DNA from: Paraburkholderia rhizosphaerae
Lineage (GTDB): Bacteria; Pseudomonadota; Gammaproteobacteria; Burkholderiales; Burkholderiaceae
Length of the DNA: 37,047 nucleotides
Direction: 5' to 3'
NCBI RefSeq assembly: GCF_004366595.1
Contig: NZ_SORE01000043.1
Span: 1 to 37,047 of the forward strand
The translations under genes and the position numbers were made by a program. Under the pieces are notes generated by a model. The model saw nothing but the letters and a program-made list of their open reading frames with translations, did not search any database and was not told where the DNA came from. Each line of letters begins with the position of its first letter. Position 1 is the stretch's first letter. Positions 1 through 8,467 of the stretch are shown here, one piece after another.

Positions 1-133
1 GGCCCGATTCGCCCAGAATCGACTCGGCATCCTTGTTCTGTACCTGCGCCAGCAACTGGTCGATCAGTTCATCGGGGAACAGCTTCGGCGCTTTCTGGTT
101 CTTGCTCTTCTTTGTCACTGTCGTTTCGGTCAT
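1..133 (-). CDS. IS256-family transposase, N-terminal fragment
   Basis: Forty-four residues are visible, starting at an ATG at 131-133 and running out of the window. After a lysine-rich start they read LIDQLLAQVQNKDAESILG, the stretch found at the N-terminus of IS256/Mutator transposases just before their DNA-binding region. The catalytic DDE residues are outside the window. The gene is cut by the window edge; nothing seen suggests it is broken. It belongs to the element whose inverted repeat is at 161-192. Confidence 0.85.
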   Translation of the reverse strand, partial: MTETTVTKKSKNQKAPKLFPDELIDQLLAQVQNKDAESILGESG

Positions 134-160
134 AGGACGTTATTTCCGTTATCGTCTCAT

Positions 161-192
161 GACCTCGACACACTAAAAATCTGACAGGCTCC
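161..192. repeat. IS256-family terminal inverted repeat (5' end of element)
   Basis: On the plus strand the repeat begins GACCTCGACACAC and continues through an A-rich stretch to CTGACAGGCTCC. The repeat at 36953-36983, read on the minus strand, begins with the same 13 bases and also reaches CTGA. This is the pattern expected of the two ends of one IS type. Confidence 0.7.
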
Positions 193-467
193 GCAACTGC
201 TGCGCTTTCCATCTCTGCTCTCCACACACGGCCTTGCGCAACCGCCAACAAGGCCAGCCTTTGCCGTCGTTTAACTCAGGCTCGCCCCCCCCAGTGCGTG
301 CGCACTCGTCATGCGAGGCCGGTTTTAATTTGATGTTCTTGCTATCGGCGACCAGCGGTAAAGGCTTGACTCTCCGTTAACGATCTTCGCTTTCACTTTG
401 CCGCGTCTAGCTTTATGCAGAGCGCGCCGACATCATCAGACAATTAGAGATAGAATGCGCGGTCTCC
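193..467. other. Non-coding gap between IS end and acyltransferase gene
   Basis: I see no convincing gene here. There is a run of eight C at 285-292, then a small inverted repeat AGTGCG-TG-CGCACT at 293-306. A possible sigma70 -10 (TAGAAT, 451-456) lies upstream of the acyltransferase, with a weak -35 (CCGACA, 427-432, 18-bp spacing). If real, its transcript would start near 463, which would favour the ATG at 489 over the one at 468 for the next gene. Confidence 0.4.
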
Positions 468-1568
468 ATGTTGAATCAAAAGCTGGGCATGAAAAAAATA
501 ATATTCGCGGATCAGCTGCGCTGTGTCGCCGCGTTATCAGTCGTGTTTGTGCATCTTTTCGGGGGCTATTGGGCATGGCGCGACCTGATCGCAGCCCATA
601 TCATGGCCCCGATTCTTAATGGTCCGAACTCGCCGGCTTTAACGCTGGTGAGCACGTTCAATTTCGGACCATTCGGGGTTTCTCTGTTCTTTCTTATCAG
701 CGGATTCGTTATCTCTTTCTCGCTTGAAAAAATGACCGCAGGGCGTTTTCTGCTGGCCCGAGCGTTCAGAATCTACCCCACCTATATCGCATGCCTTGCC
801 ATCGGCCTCTGCGCTTCATGGCTGTCATCACGCTACTGGGATGTCCCTTTCACCGTCACGCCGCGGACCATTCTGCTTAATGCGCTTCTCATAAATAATC
901 TGAAAGGCGTTGAGAGTTTCGACCTTGTAAACTGGACGCTCGCGATCGAGCTGAAGTTTTACATTGTGATGGCGGCGCTTGCGGCGCTCGGTATGCATCG
1001 CCGGGTAGCCGCTTTTCTCGCTGTTTCAGCGCTAATCGTAGTTTTGACGGTTTTTGAACCACGCGGCCCCGCCGGCGCATTACTGATTCGTGATCTTGCG
1101 TTCGTCCCGTACATGCTGATTGGTACGGTTTTCGGTCTGCACATGCGAGGCGCGCTTACAAACAGGCAAGCGTTCGCTTCGATCATGGCGCTTGTTTTGG
1201 CGTTTCATAGCATCGCATTCGTTTCGAATTTCCGCAACGCGCCCATGCCGGCGCCGCTTGATATCTACTTGCTGAACATCGCCGTCTTTGCCTTGGCGTA
1301 TATCGTTCGGGACAAGTTCCGACCCATTCGAATCGTTGATTTTTTCGCCCGCATCAGTTATCCACTTTACGCTGTGCATCCGATACTCGGTTATGTCTTG
1401 CTTCGCTTGCTCATGTCGCTTGGGTTTTCGACGATAACCGCGCTTTGCATCACGCTCACGACTGCCGTGTCGATCGCATACGCTGTTCATCGGCTGATAG
1501 AGCGGCCCTCTACGAGCCTCGGAAAGTTGCTCTCTTTATCAGGTGCACGTCCTCTGTCTGCGACCTGA
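468..1568 (+). CDS. Acyltransferase 3 family membrane protein (OafA-like)
   Basis: A polytopic inner-membrane protein of 366 residues, the usual size of the acyltransferase 3 family (PF01757), which moves acetyl or other acyl groups onto sugars of O-antigens, exopolysaccharides or Nod factors. Visible family features are the N-terminal DQLRCVAALSVVFVHLF segment, whose Arg and His fit the conserved pair, the FFLISGFVISFSLEK helix, and the basic GRFLLARAFRIYPTY loop, followed by about eight hydrophobic helices. Two starts are possible: ATG 468 and ATG 489 (MKKIIFADQL). The second gives the typical family N-terminus, and neither has a strong ribosome binding site. The gene stands alone, convergent with the ligase gene. 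The acceptor sugar cannot be read from the sequence. Confidence 0.85.
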   Translation: MLNQKLGMKKIIFADQLRCVAALSVVFVHLFGGYWAWRDLIAAHIMAPILNGPNSPALTLVSTFNFGPFGVSLFFLISGFVISFSLEKMTAGRFLLARAFRIYPTYIACLAIGLCASWLSSRYWDVPFTVTPRTILLNALLINNLKGVESFDLVNWTLAIELKFYIVMAALAALGMHRRVAAFLAVSALIVVLTVFEPRGPAGALLIRDLAFVPYMLIGTVFGLHMRGALTNRQAFASIMALVLAFHSIAFVSNFRNAPMPAPLDIYLLNIAVFALAYIVRDKFRPIRIVDFFARISYPLYAVHPILGYVLLRLLMSLGFSTITALCITLTTAVSIAYAVHRLIERPSTSLGKLLSLSGARPLSAT

Positions 1569-1671
1569 GTATTGCTCGTGTGCGCCATCCGCAGCGATAT
1601 CCCGCGCGAAGTCGTGCCCGCGCGGCGCATTCGGTGGAGATGCGGGTAACGAAACGTGCGGAAGGCTGTTT

Positions 1672-3099
1672 TTAATCAGGGACACTGTGCGCGCCCGCAG
1701 TAACGCCCAAACCGAAGTCCGCAGCACGGGTTCTGTCATCGACGAGCGCCCCAGTGGGCAGCGCCTCGCATTGCCCGAGCAGCCAGCCGCAGCATGCCCA
1801 GAACATCAGCGCGGTCGATTGCCACATGAAATCGTCGGTCATGTTTTTGGCCAACATGCCGAGTAGCAGTGCGAGGCCGGCCCGGCAAACGAACGGGCGT
1901 GTTGCGGGTTGCGCGAGGAAGCGCCAGGCGATGCTGGCGAACAGCGCGAGTTGTAGCGCGAGGCCAATCACGCCCGTTTGCAGAAGCGTGTTCAGAAGCA
2001 GGTTGTGCGCATGCGTCTCCGCGTTTTCGTCGAGTTTGAGCAGCGACGCGGGGATTCGCTTGCCATATGCGATCGAAGGCAGCGGCTTGCCGAAGCCGAC
2101 GCCAAGCCACGGATGGTAATGCACCTGCCCGATGTAGAACGCCCAGATCTTCGGGCGGGCGTCAGTGGACGTCATGACGTCGAAACGGGTCAGGTGGCGC
2201 AGGCGCTCGAAAAGACCGGTGGACGGCGCTGAGCCTGTCGCGAGATTCGCTTCCGCCGACCGCGCGGTGCTGTCCGTCGCGGACTGCCCTTCTCCTTTAG
2301 CCAGCATGGTGTTGGCTGACGCGGCAGCGGAATTTGGCACGAACGTCATCAGCCGGACACGATTGCTGAACACGGTCGCGCACGCGACAGCGACCAGCAG
2401 CGTGGCGAGCACAACGTAGCCGCGCCGCCGCTCTTGTCTGGTGCCGGGGCGCGGCCAGAGCAAGATCACGGCGACGACTGCCAGCGCGGCCCAGAAAAAC
2501 CGGTTGAGCGTCGCCGCGCCGATCACCACGCAAAACACAATGCCGACGATGCCGAGCGTCCGGGTTGCGCGTATTGCCGCCATCGCCGCGAACACGGAGA
2601 TGGCCATCAGCGCGACCGTACTCGTATGGCCGACGCGTGCGTAGAAGTGCAGCAGGCCCGGCTTGGGTGCGGACGGGTCAAGCAAATGAAAATCGATGAC
2701 GCTCACGACTGCGAGCGCGCCGCATGCGAGCCATGATGCGGCCTGCATCCGGCGCTGATGGACCGCTTCGCGCCCTAGCAGCCAGAACGCGTAGTAACAC
2801 AACAACGGGTAGGCAATCTCGTCGAGCCACGCGTGTAACGTCACGTGCGGGTCGACGCTCCAGAACGCGGATAGCAGCGCCCACCCCGCCCATAGGCCAA
2901 GCGGCACGGATAGCGGGAATCGAAGTTCTTGCGGAGCTGAAACGAGCGACTGAACGACGAGGTAAAGGATGATCGCACCAATCAGGCTGATGCCGACGAA
3001 TTTGATCGCCGTCATGTGATCGAACATCGTCACGAAAAGCAGAACGGCACAAACGGCGGATAGCATTTCCCCGACCCAGGATTCGAGCCTTAGATTCAC
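1672..3099 (-). CDS. O-antigen ligase family protein (WaaL/Wzy_C superfamily)
   Basis: A polytopic membrane protein of 475 residues with about ten to twelve hydrophobic helices and one large hydrophilic periplasmic loop (about residues 245-360). The loop ends in ETHAHNLLLNTLLQTG (361-376), the histidine-containing motif of the Wzy_C/O-antigen ligase family (PF04932). Ligases join undecaprenyl-linked glycan to lipid A-core at the periplasmic face. Wzy polymerases share the fold, so the family alone does not separate the two. Because this locus exports by Wzm/Wzt, which needs no Wzy, ligase is the better reading. The start is GTG at 3097-3099, with an AGGAAG about 8 nt upstream that is partly covered by a small hairpin (3112-3130). 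The gene is divergent from the gtr-like module. Confidence 0.8.
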   Translation of the reverse strand: MNLRLESWVGEMLSAVCAVLLFVTMFDHMTAIKFVGISLIGAIILYLVVQSLVSAPQELRFPLSVPLGLWAGWALLSAFWSVDPHVTLHAWLDEIAYPLLCYYAFWLLGREAVHQRRMQAASWLACGALAVVSVIDFHLLDPSAPKPGLLHFYARVGHTSTVALMAISVFAAMAAIRATRTLGIVGIVFCVVIGAATLNRFFWAALAVVAVILLWPRPGTRQERRRGYVVLATLLVAVACATVFSNRVRLMTFVPNSAAASANTMLAKGEGQSATDSTARSAEANLATGSAPSTGLFERLRHLTRFDVMTSTDARPKIWAFYIGQVHYHPWLGVGFGKPLPSIAYGKRIPASLLKLDENAETHAHNLLLNTLLQTGVIGLALQLALFASIAWRFLAQPATRPFVCRAGLALLLGMLAKNMTDDFMWQSTALMFWACCGWLLGQCEALPTGALVDDRTRAADFGLGVTAGAHSVPD

Positions 3100-3383
3100 G
3101 ATATTTTCTTCCTTATGCTTTATGCATAAGAACAGATATTACGTGACGCTCAAGTCTCTCGCATGTAGTGCGGTAATTCGTTCCACACCTGAAATTTAGG
3201 GCACCATGCAACGACTGTGCAGATACAATTCGTGAGAAAATGTCGGCCTTTTGAAACCGATTTCCACGATTGCCGGGAAACATAGATGGTTGCGCTCGGA
3301 GGTGTTGTGTCTGCTTCGACTCGAGCGCCTCAATTGAAAGCCTAGGCAAGCGGTGAACCGCTGTTTCGCGACCGATCAGCACA
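3100..3383. other. Divergent intergenic region, ligase / gtr-like module
   Basis: This 284-bp region has divergent starts on both sides and no gene. It must hold the promoters of the ligase (leftward) and of the gtr-like operon (rightward). A -10-like TACAAT lies at 3224-3229 on the plus strand but has no recognisable -35 at normal spacing, so I do not call a promoter with confidence. Confidence 0.4.
3112..3130. repeat. Perfect 7-bp inverted repeat next to the ligase ribosome binding site
   Basis: CTTATGC at 3112-3118 and GCATAAG at 3124-3130 pair perfectly across a 5-nt loop. In the minus-strand mRNA the second arm ends in AAG, directly beside the GAAG of the presumed ribosome binding site of the GTG-started ligase gene, so folding could limit ribosome access. 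No T tract follows in either direction, so it is not a typical intrinsic terminator. Confidence 0.4.
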
Positions 3384-4334
3384 ATGACAACTATTTCCGC
3401 GGCCCGCGTCGCCGTTCTTATCCCCTGCTACAACGAAGAAGCGACGATTAATGCCGTCGTGAGCGAATTCGCCATCCAGTTGCCCGACGCGCGCATTTAC
3501 GTTTTCGACAACAACTCTTCGGACGATACTTTCGCTCGTGCACAACAGGCCGGTGCAACCGTGCGACGTGTAGCGTACCAAGGCAAGGGCAACGTCGTGC
3601 GGCGGATGTTCGCGGATGTTGACGCCGACATCTATGTGCTCGTCGACGGCGACGGCACCTATGATGCGACTGACGCGCCCGGGTTCATTGCGCGTCTGAT
3701 CGATGAAGACCTGGATATGGTCGTCGGCGCCCGCATCTCGAATCAAGAACAAGCGTACCGGCGCGGGCATCGCTTCGGCAACGTAATGCTCACGCAGTTT
3801 GCCTCGCGCATCTTCGGCAATTCGTTCTCGGACATGCTGTCCGGCTATCGGATTTTCTCGCAGCGCTTCGTCAAGTCTTTCCCGGCGCACTCGTCGGGCT
3901 TCGAAATTGAAACGGAACTGACCGTGCACGCGCTCGAGTTGCGCATGCCGGTGGCCGAGATCGGCACGAATTATCGATCAAGGCCCGAGGGTTCGGCGAG
4001 CAAGCTCAACACGTATCGCGATGGCTTACGGATCCTTCTGACCATCCTGCGCCTGTTCAAGGTCGAAAAACCGCTACTCTTCTTTTCGATTGGCTTCGCG
4101 GTATGCGCGCTTGCATCGGTGGTGCTCGCGCTGCCGATATTTGCAACCTATGTCGAAACGGGCCTGGTGCCGCGTCTGCCCACCGCGCTACTGTGCGCGG
4201 CGCTGATGCTGTTCGGCGCGCTACTGCTGGTCTGCGGGCTAGTGCTCGACACCGTCACGCGGGGTCGTGCCGAAGCGAAGCACTTTGCGTACCTGAGCGT
4301 GCTGGCTCCATCAAACGCCATCCGGCAAGATTGA
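3384..4334 (+). CDS. GT2 glycosyltransferase, GtrB/DPM1-like (polyprenyl-phosphate sugar synthase)
   Basis: A 316-residue GT-A fold family 2 transferase. VAVLIPCYNEEATI (9-22) is the nucleotide-binding start, and DGDGTYD (88-94) carries the DxD metal site. The closest known architecture is GtrB/ArnC: a cytoplasmic catalytic domain followed by two C-terminal hydrophobic helices (about 230-253 and 267-290). Such enzymes move a sugar from a nucleotide donor to undecaprenyl phosphate on the cytoplasmic face. Its stop TGA (4332-4334) abuts the ATG of the GtrA-like gene, and the GT-C gene follows. GtrB, GtrA and a GT-C enzyme form the classical set for side-branch glycosylation of O-antigen. Which sugar it uses is not visible. 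Confidence 0.85.
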   Translation: MTTISAARVAVLIPCYNEEATINAVVSEFAIQLPDARIYVFDNNSSDDTFARAQQAGATVRRVAYQGKGNVVRRMFADVDADIYVLVDGDGTYDATDAPGFIARLIDEDLDMVVGARISNQEQAYRRGHRFGNVMLTQFASRIFGNSFSDMLSGYRIFSQRFVKSFPAHSSGFEIETELTVHALELRMPVAEIGTNYRSRPEGSASKLNTYRDGLRILLTILRLFKVEKPLLFFSIGFAVCALASVVLALPIFATYVETGLVPRLPTALLCAALMLFGALLLVCGLVLDTVTRGRAEAKHFAYLSVLAPSNAIRQD

Positions 4335-4724
4335 ATGAATAGACAGCTTTTGCGCTTTGTCATCGTCGGCACCGCGGGATTTGTCGTCGACGCGTCGGTG
4401 CTTTATGTGGCACTTCATTTCGGGGCCGGCTATTACATCGGCCGCGTGCTGTCATTTCTCGCGGCGGTCTGGACTACGTGGCAGCTCAATCGCCGATTTA
4501 CATTTACTCCCTCGGATAACGACTCGCCGTTGCGCGAAGGCGGCCGCTATCTGCTTGCAATGTGTGGCGGCGGAGTCGTCAACTATGCGGCGTACTGCGC
4601 CGTGATCGCAGTATTGCCGAAGCATGCGTTGCTGCCGCTCGTCGCGGTCGGCGCAGGGTCCGTCGCCGGGCTTTCATTTAACTTCCTCGTGGCCCGTCAT
4701 TGGGTCTATAAACCGTCTCGCTGA
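4335..4724 (+). CDS. GtrA family membrane protein (polyprenyl-phosphate sugar flippase)
   Basis: A small protein of 129 residues with four hydrophobic helices and the features of the GtrA/DPMS3-like family (PF04138): the opening LLRFVIVGTAGFVVDASVLY, the basic QLNRRFTF after helix two, and the closing FNFLVARHWVYK. Members are thought to flip undecaprenyl-phosphate-linked sugars to the periplasmic face. It starts immediately at the stop of the GT2 gene and ends 2 nt before the GT-C gene, which points to one translationally coupled operon. Its length is normal and nothing looks broken. Confidence 0.88.
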   Translation: MNRQLLRFVIVGTAGFVVDASVLYVALHFGAGYYIGRVLSFLAAVWTTWQLNRRFTFTPSDNDSPLREGGRYLLAMCGGGVVNYAAYCAVIAVLPKHALLPLVAVGAGSVAGLSFNFLVARHWVYKPSR

Positions 4725-4726
4725 TC

Positions 4727-6640
4727 ATGGCCATTGCCTCGAAGCCAAAGTTGTTGCATCGCGCCGCTGGTTGGCTCGCCCATGTGCGCGCAGTCGATCT
4801 GAATACCGCCGATGCATGGCGGCGAGCGCGCATCGCGGGTCCGCTGCTATTCGGCCTTTACTCGCTATGGCTCGGGCAGGACCGAAACTGGGACCAGCTG
4901 AACTATCACCTGTACAACGCGTTTGCGTTGCTGCACGGCAAACTTGGGCTCGATATCGCGCCTGGCGGCATGCAAACGTACTTCAATCCGGTTCTCGACG
5001 TCTTTCCGTCGCTGCTTTATGCGCATTTGCCAGCACCGCTCGTCGGCTTCGCGCTCGGCGTGCTGCACGGAATCAGCTTCGTGCTCGTGCTAGAGATCGC
5101 GCGCCAGACATTGACCGGCCTGTCACCGAACGAGCGCTACCGAACGCCGCTGTTGCTCGCCGTCGCCGGCTGCCTGACCGCGAATTTTCTCGTCGGCATT
5201 GGCAATTCGATGGGCGATGACACGACAGCACTATTCGTGCTCGCAGCCGTCGCGTTGATTTTGAATCGCTGGCAGCAGTTGCGGGTGCTGTCCGCCCGCG
5301 GATTCGCATATGCGTTCGCGGCGGGCCTGCTCGCCGGCTGCGCAGCGGGTCTCAAGCTCACTAATGCGGTCTATCCGATTGCAATCTGCGCAGCGTGCTT
5401 CACTCTGCCGGGCCGCTTCATCGCGCGGTTGCGGGCGAGCTTCTTCGTTGGGCTTGGCGTGCTGGCGGGAATCGCCGCAACCGGCGGTTACTGGTTCGCG
5501 AAGATGTGGGAAGTGTTTCACAACCCGGTATTTCCGCAGTTCAGCAACGTATTCCCGAACGAACTGGTCCGTCCGATGGCAGTCGCCGACATGCGCTGGT
5601 TTCCGACCAGTTGGATCGAAACTCTGTTGTGGCCGTTCGTCTTTTCGCTGAATTCGAAAAGGGTGACCGAGCTCCCCGTCCACCAGATCATTTGGGCGCT
5701 GCTGTACGCGAGCCTGATTGTCTGGTTGCCAGTTGTACTGCGGCGCGCGCAGCGCGGCCGCAAGACCGGTCAAGCTGCCACCCGCATCGACGCGAAGCGA
5801 GCATTCGTACTCGTCTATATCTGCGTCGGTTACGTGGTCTGGCTCAAGATGTTCTGCATCTATCGGTACACGGTGCCGATGGAGATGCTCACGCCGCTCG
5901 CGCTGTACATCGTCCTCGACGATCTGCTGCCGAATGCAGCTCACGAGCGCGCGGCCAAGACCGTTGCGCTGACAGGCAAGCGCATCGCAGGCGTTGCGCT
6001 TGCCGTCGCCTCACTGGTGGTCGTGCTCGGCGGCGCGCCGACTTTCGGCCACGAACGATGGGCATGGCGCGCATTCCGCGCGGAAACGCCGACACTCAAC
6101 GAGCCGGAGCGAACGACGATTTTGATTGTCGGCGGTGCATCCGGTTCGGGTTGGCTTGCGACGTTTTATCCACCAAACGTCGCTTTCGCGAAGATCGACA
6201 GCAATTTCCCGACCACTCCGCTTTACGACGAAAAAGTCAAATCGTTGATCGAACGGCGCGGCGGCCCCGCGTTTGTTCTCGTTGAGGGTCATGAGAACTG
6301 GCGCGCGAGGAATGTCGCAAAGTCAGATGCGATATTGAGGCAATTCGGCTTACTAAATTCGAAGAGCAGTTGCTCAACGGTGCACCGAGTGATCGAGCGA
6401 CTGCATTTGCACGCGACGGTCGAGGACAATGCCGACGGCAGCTGTCACCTCGGACTACGCGCCGACGACAAGCGCGACATGACGCCGCAAAACATCGCAG
6501 AAGCAACGCGGATCGACGATGTTCTGAAGAACCACGGAATGTCGCTACAATCGCTAACCTGCGAGCGTTACGCTACCTACATCGGGAGCGAGCGGGAAAT
6601 CTACCAGCTTTGCCCGCTCAACACGAACTTCAAACGTTAG
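4727..6640 (+). CDS. Polytopic GT-C-type glycosyltransferase (GtrC-like position)
   Basis: A 637-residue membrane protein with roughly ten to twelve hydrophobic helices in the first 440 residues, then a soluble periplasmic C-terminal region. After the first helix it has a loop with NWDQLNYHLYN (54-64). An aspartate in the first periplasmic loop is the usual catalytic feature of GT-C enzymes, which use polyprenyl-phosphate sugars; calling this one that residue is inference. In gtr modules this third gene is the serotype-specific transferase and is poorly conserved, so position supports the role more than sequence does. The ATG is 2 nt after the GtrA-like stop. The 3' end overlaps the stop of the convergent chemotaxis gene by 11 bp. 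The transferred sugar is unknown. Confidence 0.65.
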   Translation: MAIASKPKLLHRAAGWLAHVRAVDLNTADAWRRARIAGPLLFGLYSLWLGQDRNWDQLNYHLYNAFALLHGKLGLDIAPGGMQTYFNPVLDVFPSLLYAHLPAPLVGFALGVLHGISFVLVLEIARQTLTGLSPNERYRTPLLLAVAGCLTANFLVGIGNSMGDDTTALFVLAAVALILNRWQQLRVLSARGFAYAFAAGLLAGCAAGLKLTNAVYPIAICAACFTLPGRFIARLRASFFVGLGVLAGIAATGGYWFAKMWEVFHNPVFPQFSNVFPNELVRPMAVADMRWFPTSWIETLLWPFVFSLNSKRVTELPVHQIIWALLYASLIVWLPVVLRRAQRGRKTGQAATRIDAKRAFVLVYICVGYVVWLKMFCIYRYTVPMEMLTPLALYIVLDDLLPNAAHERAAKTVALTGKRIAGVALAVASLVVVLGGAPTFGHERWAWRAFRAETPTLNEPERTTILIVGGASGSGWLATFYPPNVAFAKIDSNFPTTPLYDEKVKSLIERRGGPAFVLVEGHENWRARNVAKSDAILRQFGLLNSKSSCSTVHRVIERLHLHATVEDNADGSCHLGLRADDKRDMTPQNIAEATRIDDVLKNHGMSLQSLTCERYATYIGSEREIYQLCPLNTNFKR

Positions 6641-8294
6641 CAAGCGCCGGATGCACAGCCGGCGCGAGAGCGTCTCCCGCGAGCGTCCGAGCGCCTGAGC
6701 GCGGCGACGCGTCATGCGGTTTGAACTGGCCGATGTCCGCCGCGCCCGCATCCAACCTGAACACCGCCACCGCCTCCCGCAACGCATCCGTCTGCTCCTC
6801 AAGCGACCGTGCCGCCGCAGCTGCCTCCTCCACCAGCGTCGCATTATTCTGCGTCACCTGATCGATCTGCGCGATTTCGTGATTCACCTGCTCGATGCGC
6901 GCGCGTTGCGCGCCGGCGGCGGACTCGATGTCGCCCATGATGCCGGTCATGCGCTCGACGGCCTGCCGCGCGTCCGACATCGTGCCGCCCGCCTGCGTGA
7001 CCAGCGACGCACCCAGTTCAACCTGCGCCGCCGACTCACCGAGCAGTTCCTTGATCTCCTTCGCCGCGGTCGCTGAACGTTGCGCGAGCGTACGAACCTC
7101 AGCGGCGACCACCGAGAAACCGCGCCCTTCTTCGCCCGCGCGCGCCGCTTCGACGGCCGCATTCAGCGCCAGGATGTTTGTCTGAAACGCGATGCCTTCG
7201 ATCACGCCAGTGATTTCCGTCACCCTGCGCGACGAACCGGTGATGTCGTTCATCGTGTCGATCACGCGATTCACGACCTCCGCGCCATGGCTTACGGTCT
7301 CCAGCGCACCTTGCGCGAGCCGGTTCGCTTCTTTCGCGTTGTCCGCGTTCTGCCTGACCGTCGACGACATTTGCTCGATACTCGCCGCAGTGCGTTCGAG
7401 CGCGGCAGCCTGCTGTCCGGTGCGGTTCGACAGATCGAGATTGCCTGCCGCGATTTCGGTGACGCCGTGTGCGATTGCATTGCTGCTGCTTCGGACACCG
7501 GCGACCGTGTTCGCGAGCCCGTCACGCATCTGCGCGAGCGCGGCCAACAATTGGCCCATTTCGTTGCGCGACCGGCTGACGACGCCGACCGTCAGATCAC
7601 CGGCCGCGATACTGCGGAAGTGCGCGATGGTCCGCTCGATCGGGCGCACGAGGGCAATCGACATCGCCACGCGCGCCAGTACGCCGATCACGATCGCCGC
7701 AAGCCCCACCGCGCCGAACGCGAAGCCCGAGATCTGGAAGCGACGTGCAGCCGCTTGCGATTCGCGTTGCTGGTTGTCAGCCTGCAGGCGTTGTAGCGCG
7801 GCGATTGCCTTTGCATAAGGCGCGTAATAGCGGTCCGCTGTTTCGCCCTGGATCGTGCGGAACGTGTTGAAGTCGTTATCGACGAGCGCCTTGTGCTCGG
7901 GCTCGAGCGCGTCGGCAACCAGTGCCGCGCGCGCTTTCGCGGCTTCCTGAACCAGCGCGCGTTCCGCATCGCTGTCGAATGGGCCGTCCGCGTAGGCCTG
8001 GAAGTCTTTGTTCGAATCGGCGAGTAGCTTGTGCGCGGCATTGAGCATCTCTTCAGTCGCCTTGCCGACGCTGAAGAGCGTCTCGTAGCTGCCAAGCGCT
8101 AGCCGCACCTGCAGCAGCTTCTCCGAACTCGCGTTCAACGACGCGAGCGATACCGAGTCATGCTGTGCATCGCGCAGACCGTCGTTGGCCTCCTTCAGCG
8201 CACCATAGCCGACGCCGATTACCGTCAGCAGCAGCGCGACGAATAGCACGATGATGAAGGTCAGTCCCCCGCGGATTGTTATCTGATTAAGCAT
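6630..8294 (-). CDS. Methyl-accepting chemotaxis protein (Tar-type)
   Basis: A 554-residue chemoreceptor with a complete class layout: TM helix 1 (about 12-32), a helical periplasmic ligand domain of about 155 residues, TM helix 2 (about 189-212), HAMP (about 213-265) and the long signalling hairpin. The tip region contains EGIAFQTNILALNAAVEAAR (366-385), the conserved CheA/CheW contact region, followed by AGEEGRGFSVVAAEVR. The ligand domain looks like a four-helix TarH type; its ligand cannot be predicted. The start is ATG 8294 with GGAG 7 nt upstream. There is no CheW-binding NWETF pentapeptide for CheR at the C-terminus. The receptor is out of place among polysaccharide genes and its 3' end overlaps the GT-C gene. 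Confidence 0.93.
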   Translation of the reverse strand: MLNQITIRGGLTFIIVLFVALLLTVIGVGYGALKEANDGLRDAQHDSVSLASLNASSEKLLQVRLALGSYETLFSVGKATEEMLNAAHKLLADSNKDFQAYADGPFDSDAERALVQEAAKARAALVADALEPEHKALVDNDFNTFRTIQGETADRYYAPYAKAIAALQRLQADNQQRESQAAARRFQISGFAFGAVGLAAIVIGVLARVAMSIALVRPIERTIAHFRSIAAGDLTVGVVSRSRNEMGQLLAALAQMRDGLANTVAGVRSSSNAIAHGVTEIAAGNLDLSNRTGQQAAALERTAASIEQMSSTVRQNADNAKEANRLAQGALETVSHGAEVVNRVIDTMNDITGSSRRVTEITGVIEGIAFQTNILALNAAVEAARAGEEGRGFSVVAAEVRTLAQRSATAAKEIKELLGESAAQVELGASLVTQAGGTMSDARQAVERMTGIMGDIESAAGAQRARIEQVNHEIAQIDQVTQNNATLVEEAAAAARSLEEQTDALREAVAVFRLDAGAADIGQFKPHDASPRSGARTLAGDALAPAVHPALANV

Positions 8295-8420
8295 GAAGTC
8301 TCCGGTTCATGATGGCGGATGTGTGTTGGAATCTCCGCGCTCGTCTTAACGGCAACACGGCCGCGATGGCTGATAGGGAGAATCCATGAGGCGCTGCGCG
8401 GATGCGCGATAGATCATTTG

Positions 8421-8426
8421 TATAAT
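8421..8426 (+). promoter_or_regulatory. Candidate -10 box for the WecA/MraY-family gene
   Basis: A perfect TATAAT sits 41 nt upstream of the ATG at 8468. I find no good -35 hexamer at 16-18 bp, so the promoter call rests on the -10 alone. Confidence 0.35.
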
Positions 8427-8467
8427 CGCGTGTTTCGTGCGCCCACCGACCTTTCCCGTCCCTTTCC

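Larger units (their letters stand above)
1..192 (-). mobile_element. IS256-family insertion sequence, 5' end (runs off the left edge)
   Basis: This is the transposase-start end of an IS256-family (Mutator-like) element whose body lies left of the window. It holds the first 44 codons of the transposase and, upstream of them, a terminal inverted repeat at 161-192. That repeat matches the one at 36953-36983 when both are read inward: 13 bases (GACCTCGACACAC) are identical, followed by an A/T-rich stretch and CTGA. The exact tip is not certain because no target-site duplication can be seen from one side; I place it near 192. The element is in the same orientation as the copy at the right edge. 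Confidence 0.8.

Noticed and set aside
398..619. A 73-codon plus-strand frame ahead of the first acyltransferase
   Set aside because: It overlaps the acyltransferase N-terminus in another frame and looks like a composition artefact.
5231..6285. Long open frames on both strands (237 and 296 codons) within the GT-C gene
   Set aside because: They overlap a membrane protein with clear hydrophobic helices, and their products are Arg-rich and low-complexity; shadows of the real gene.
8346..8353. A flagellar sigma28-like -10 (GCCGTTAA, minus strand) upstream of the chemoreceptor
   Set aside because: Seven of eight bases fit, but the TAAA -35 element is absent at 14-16 bp.
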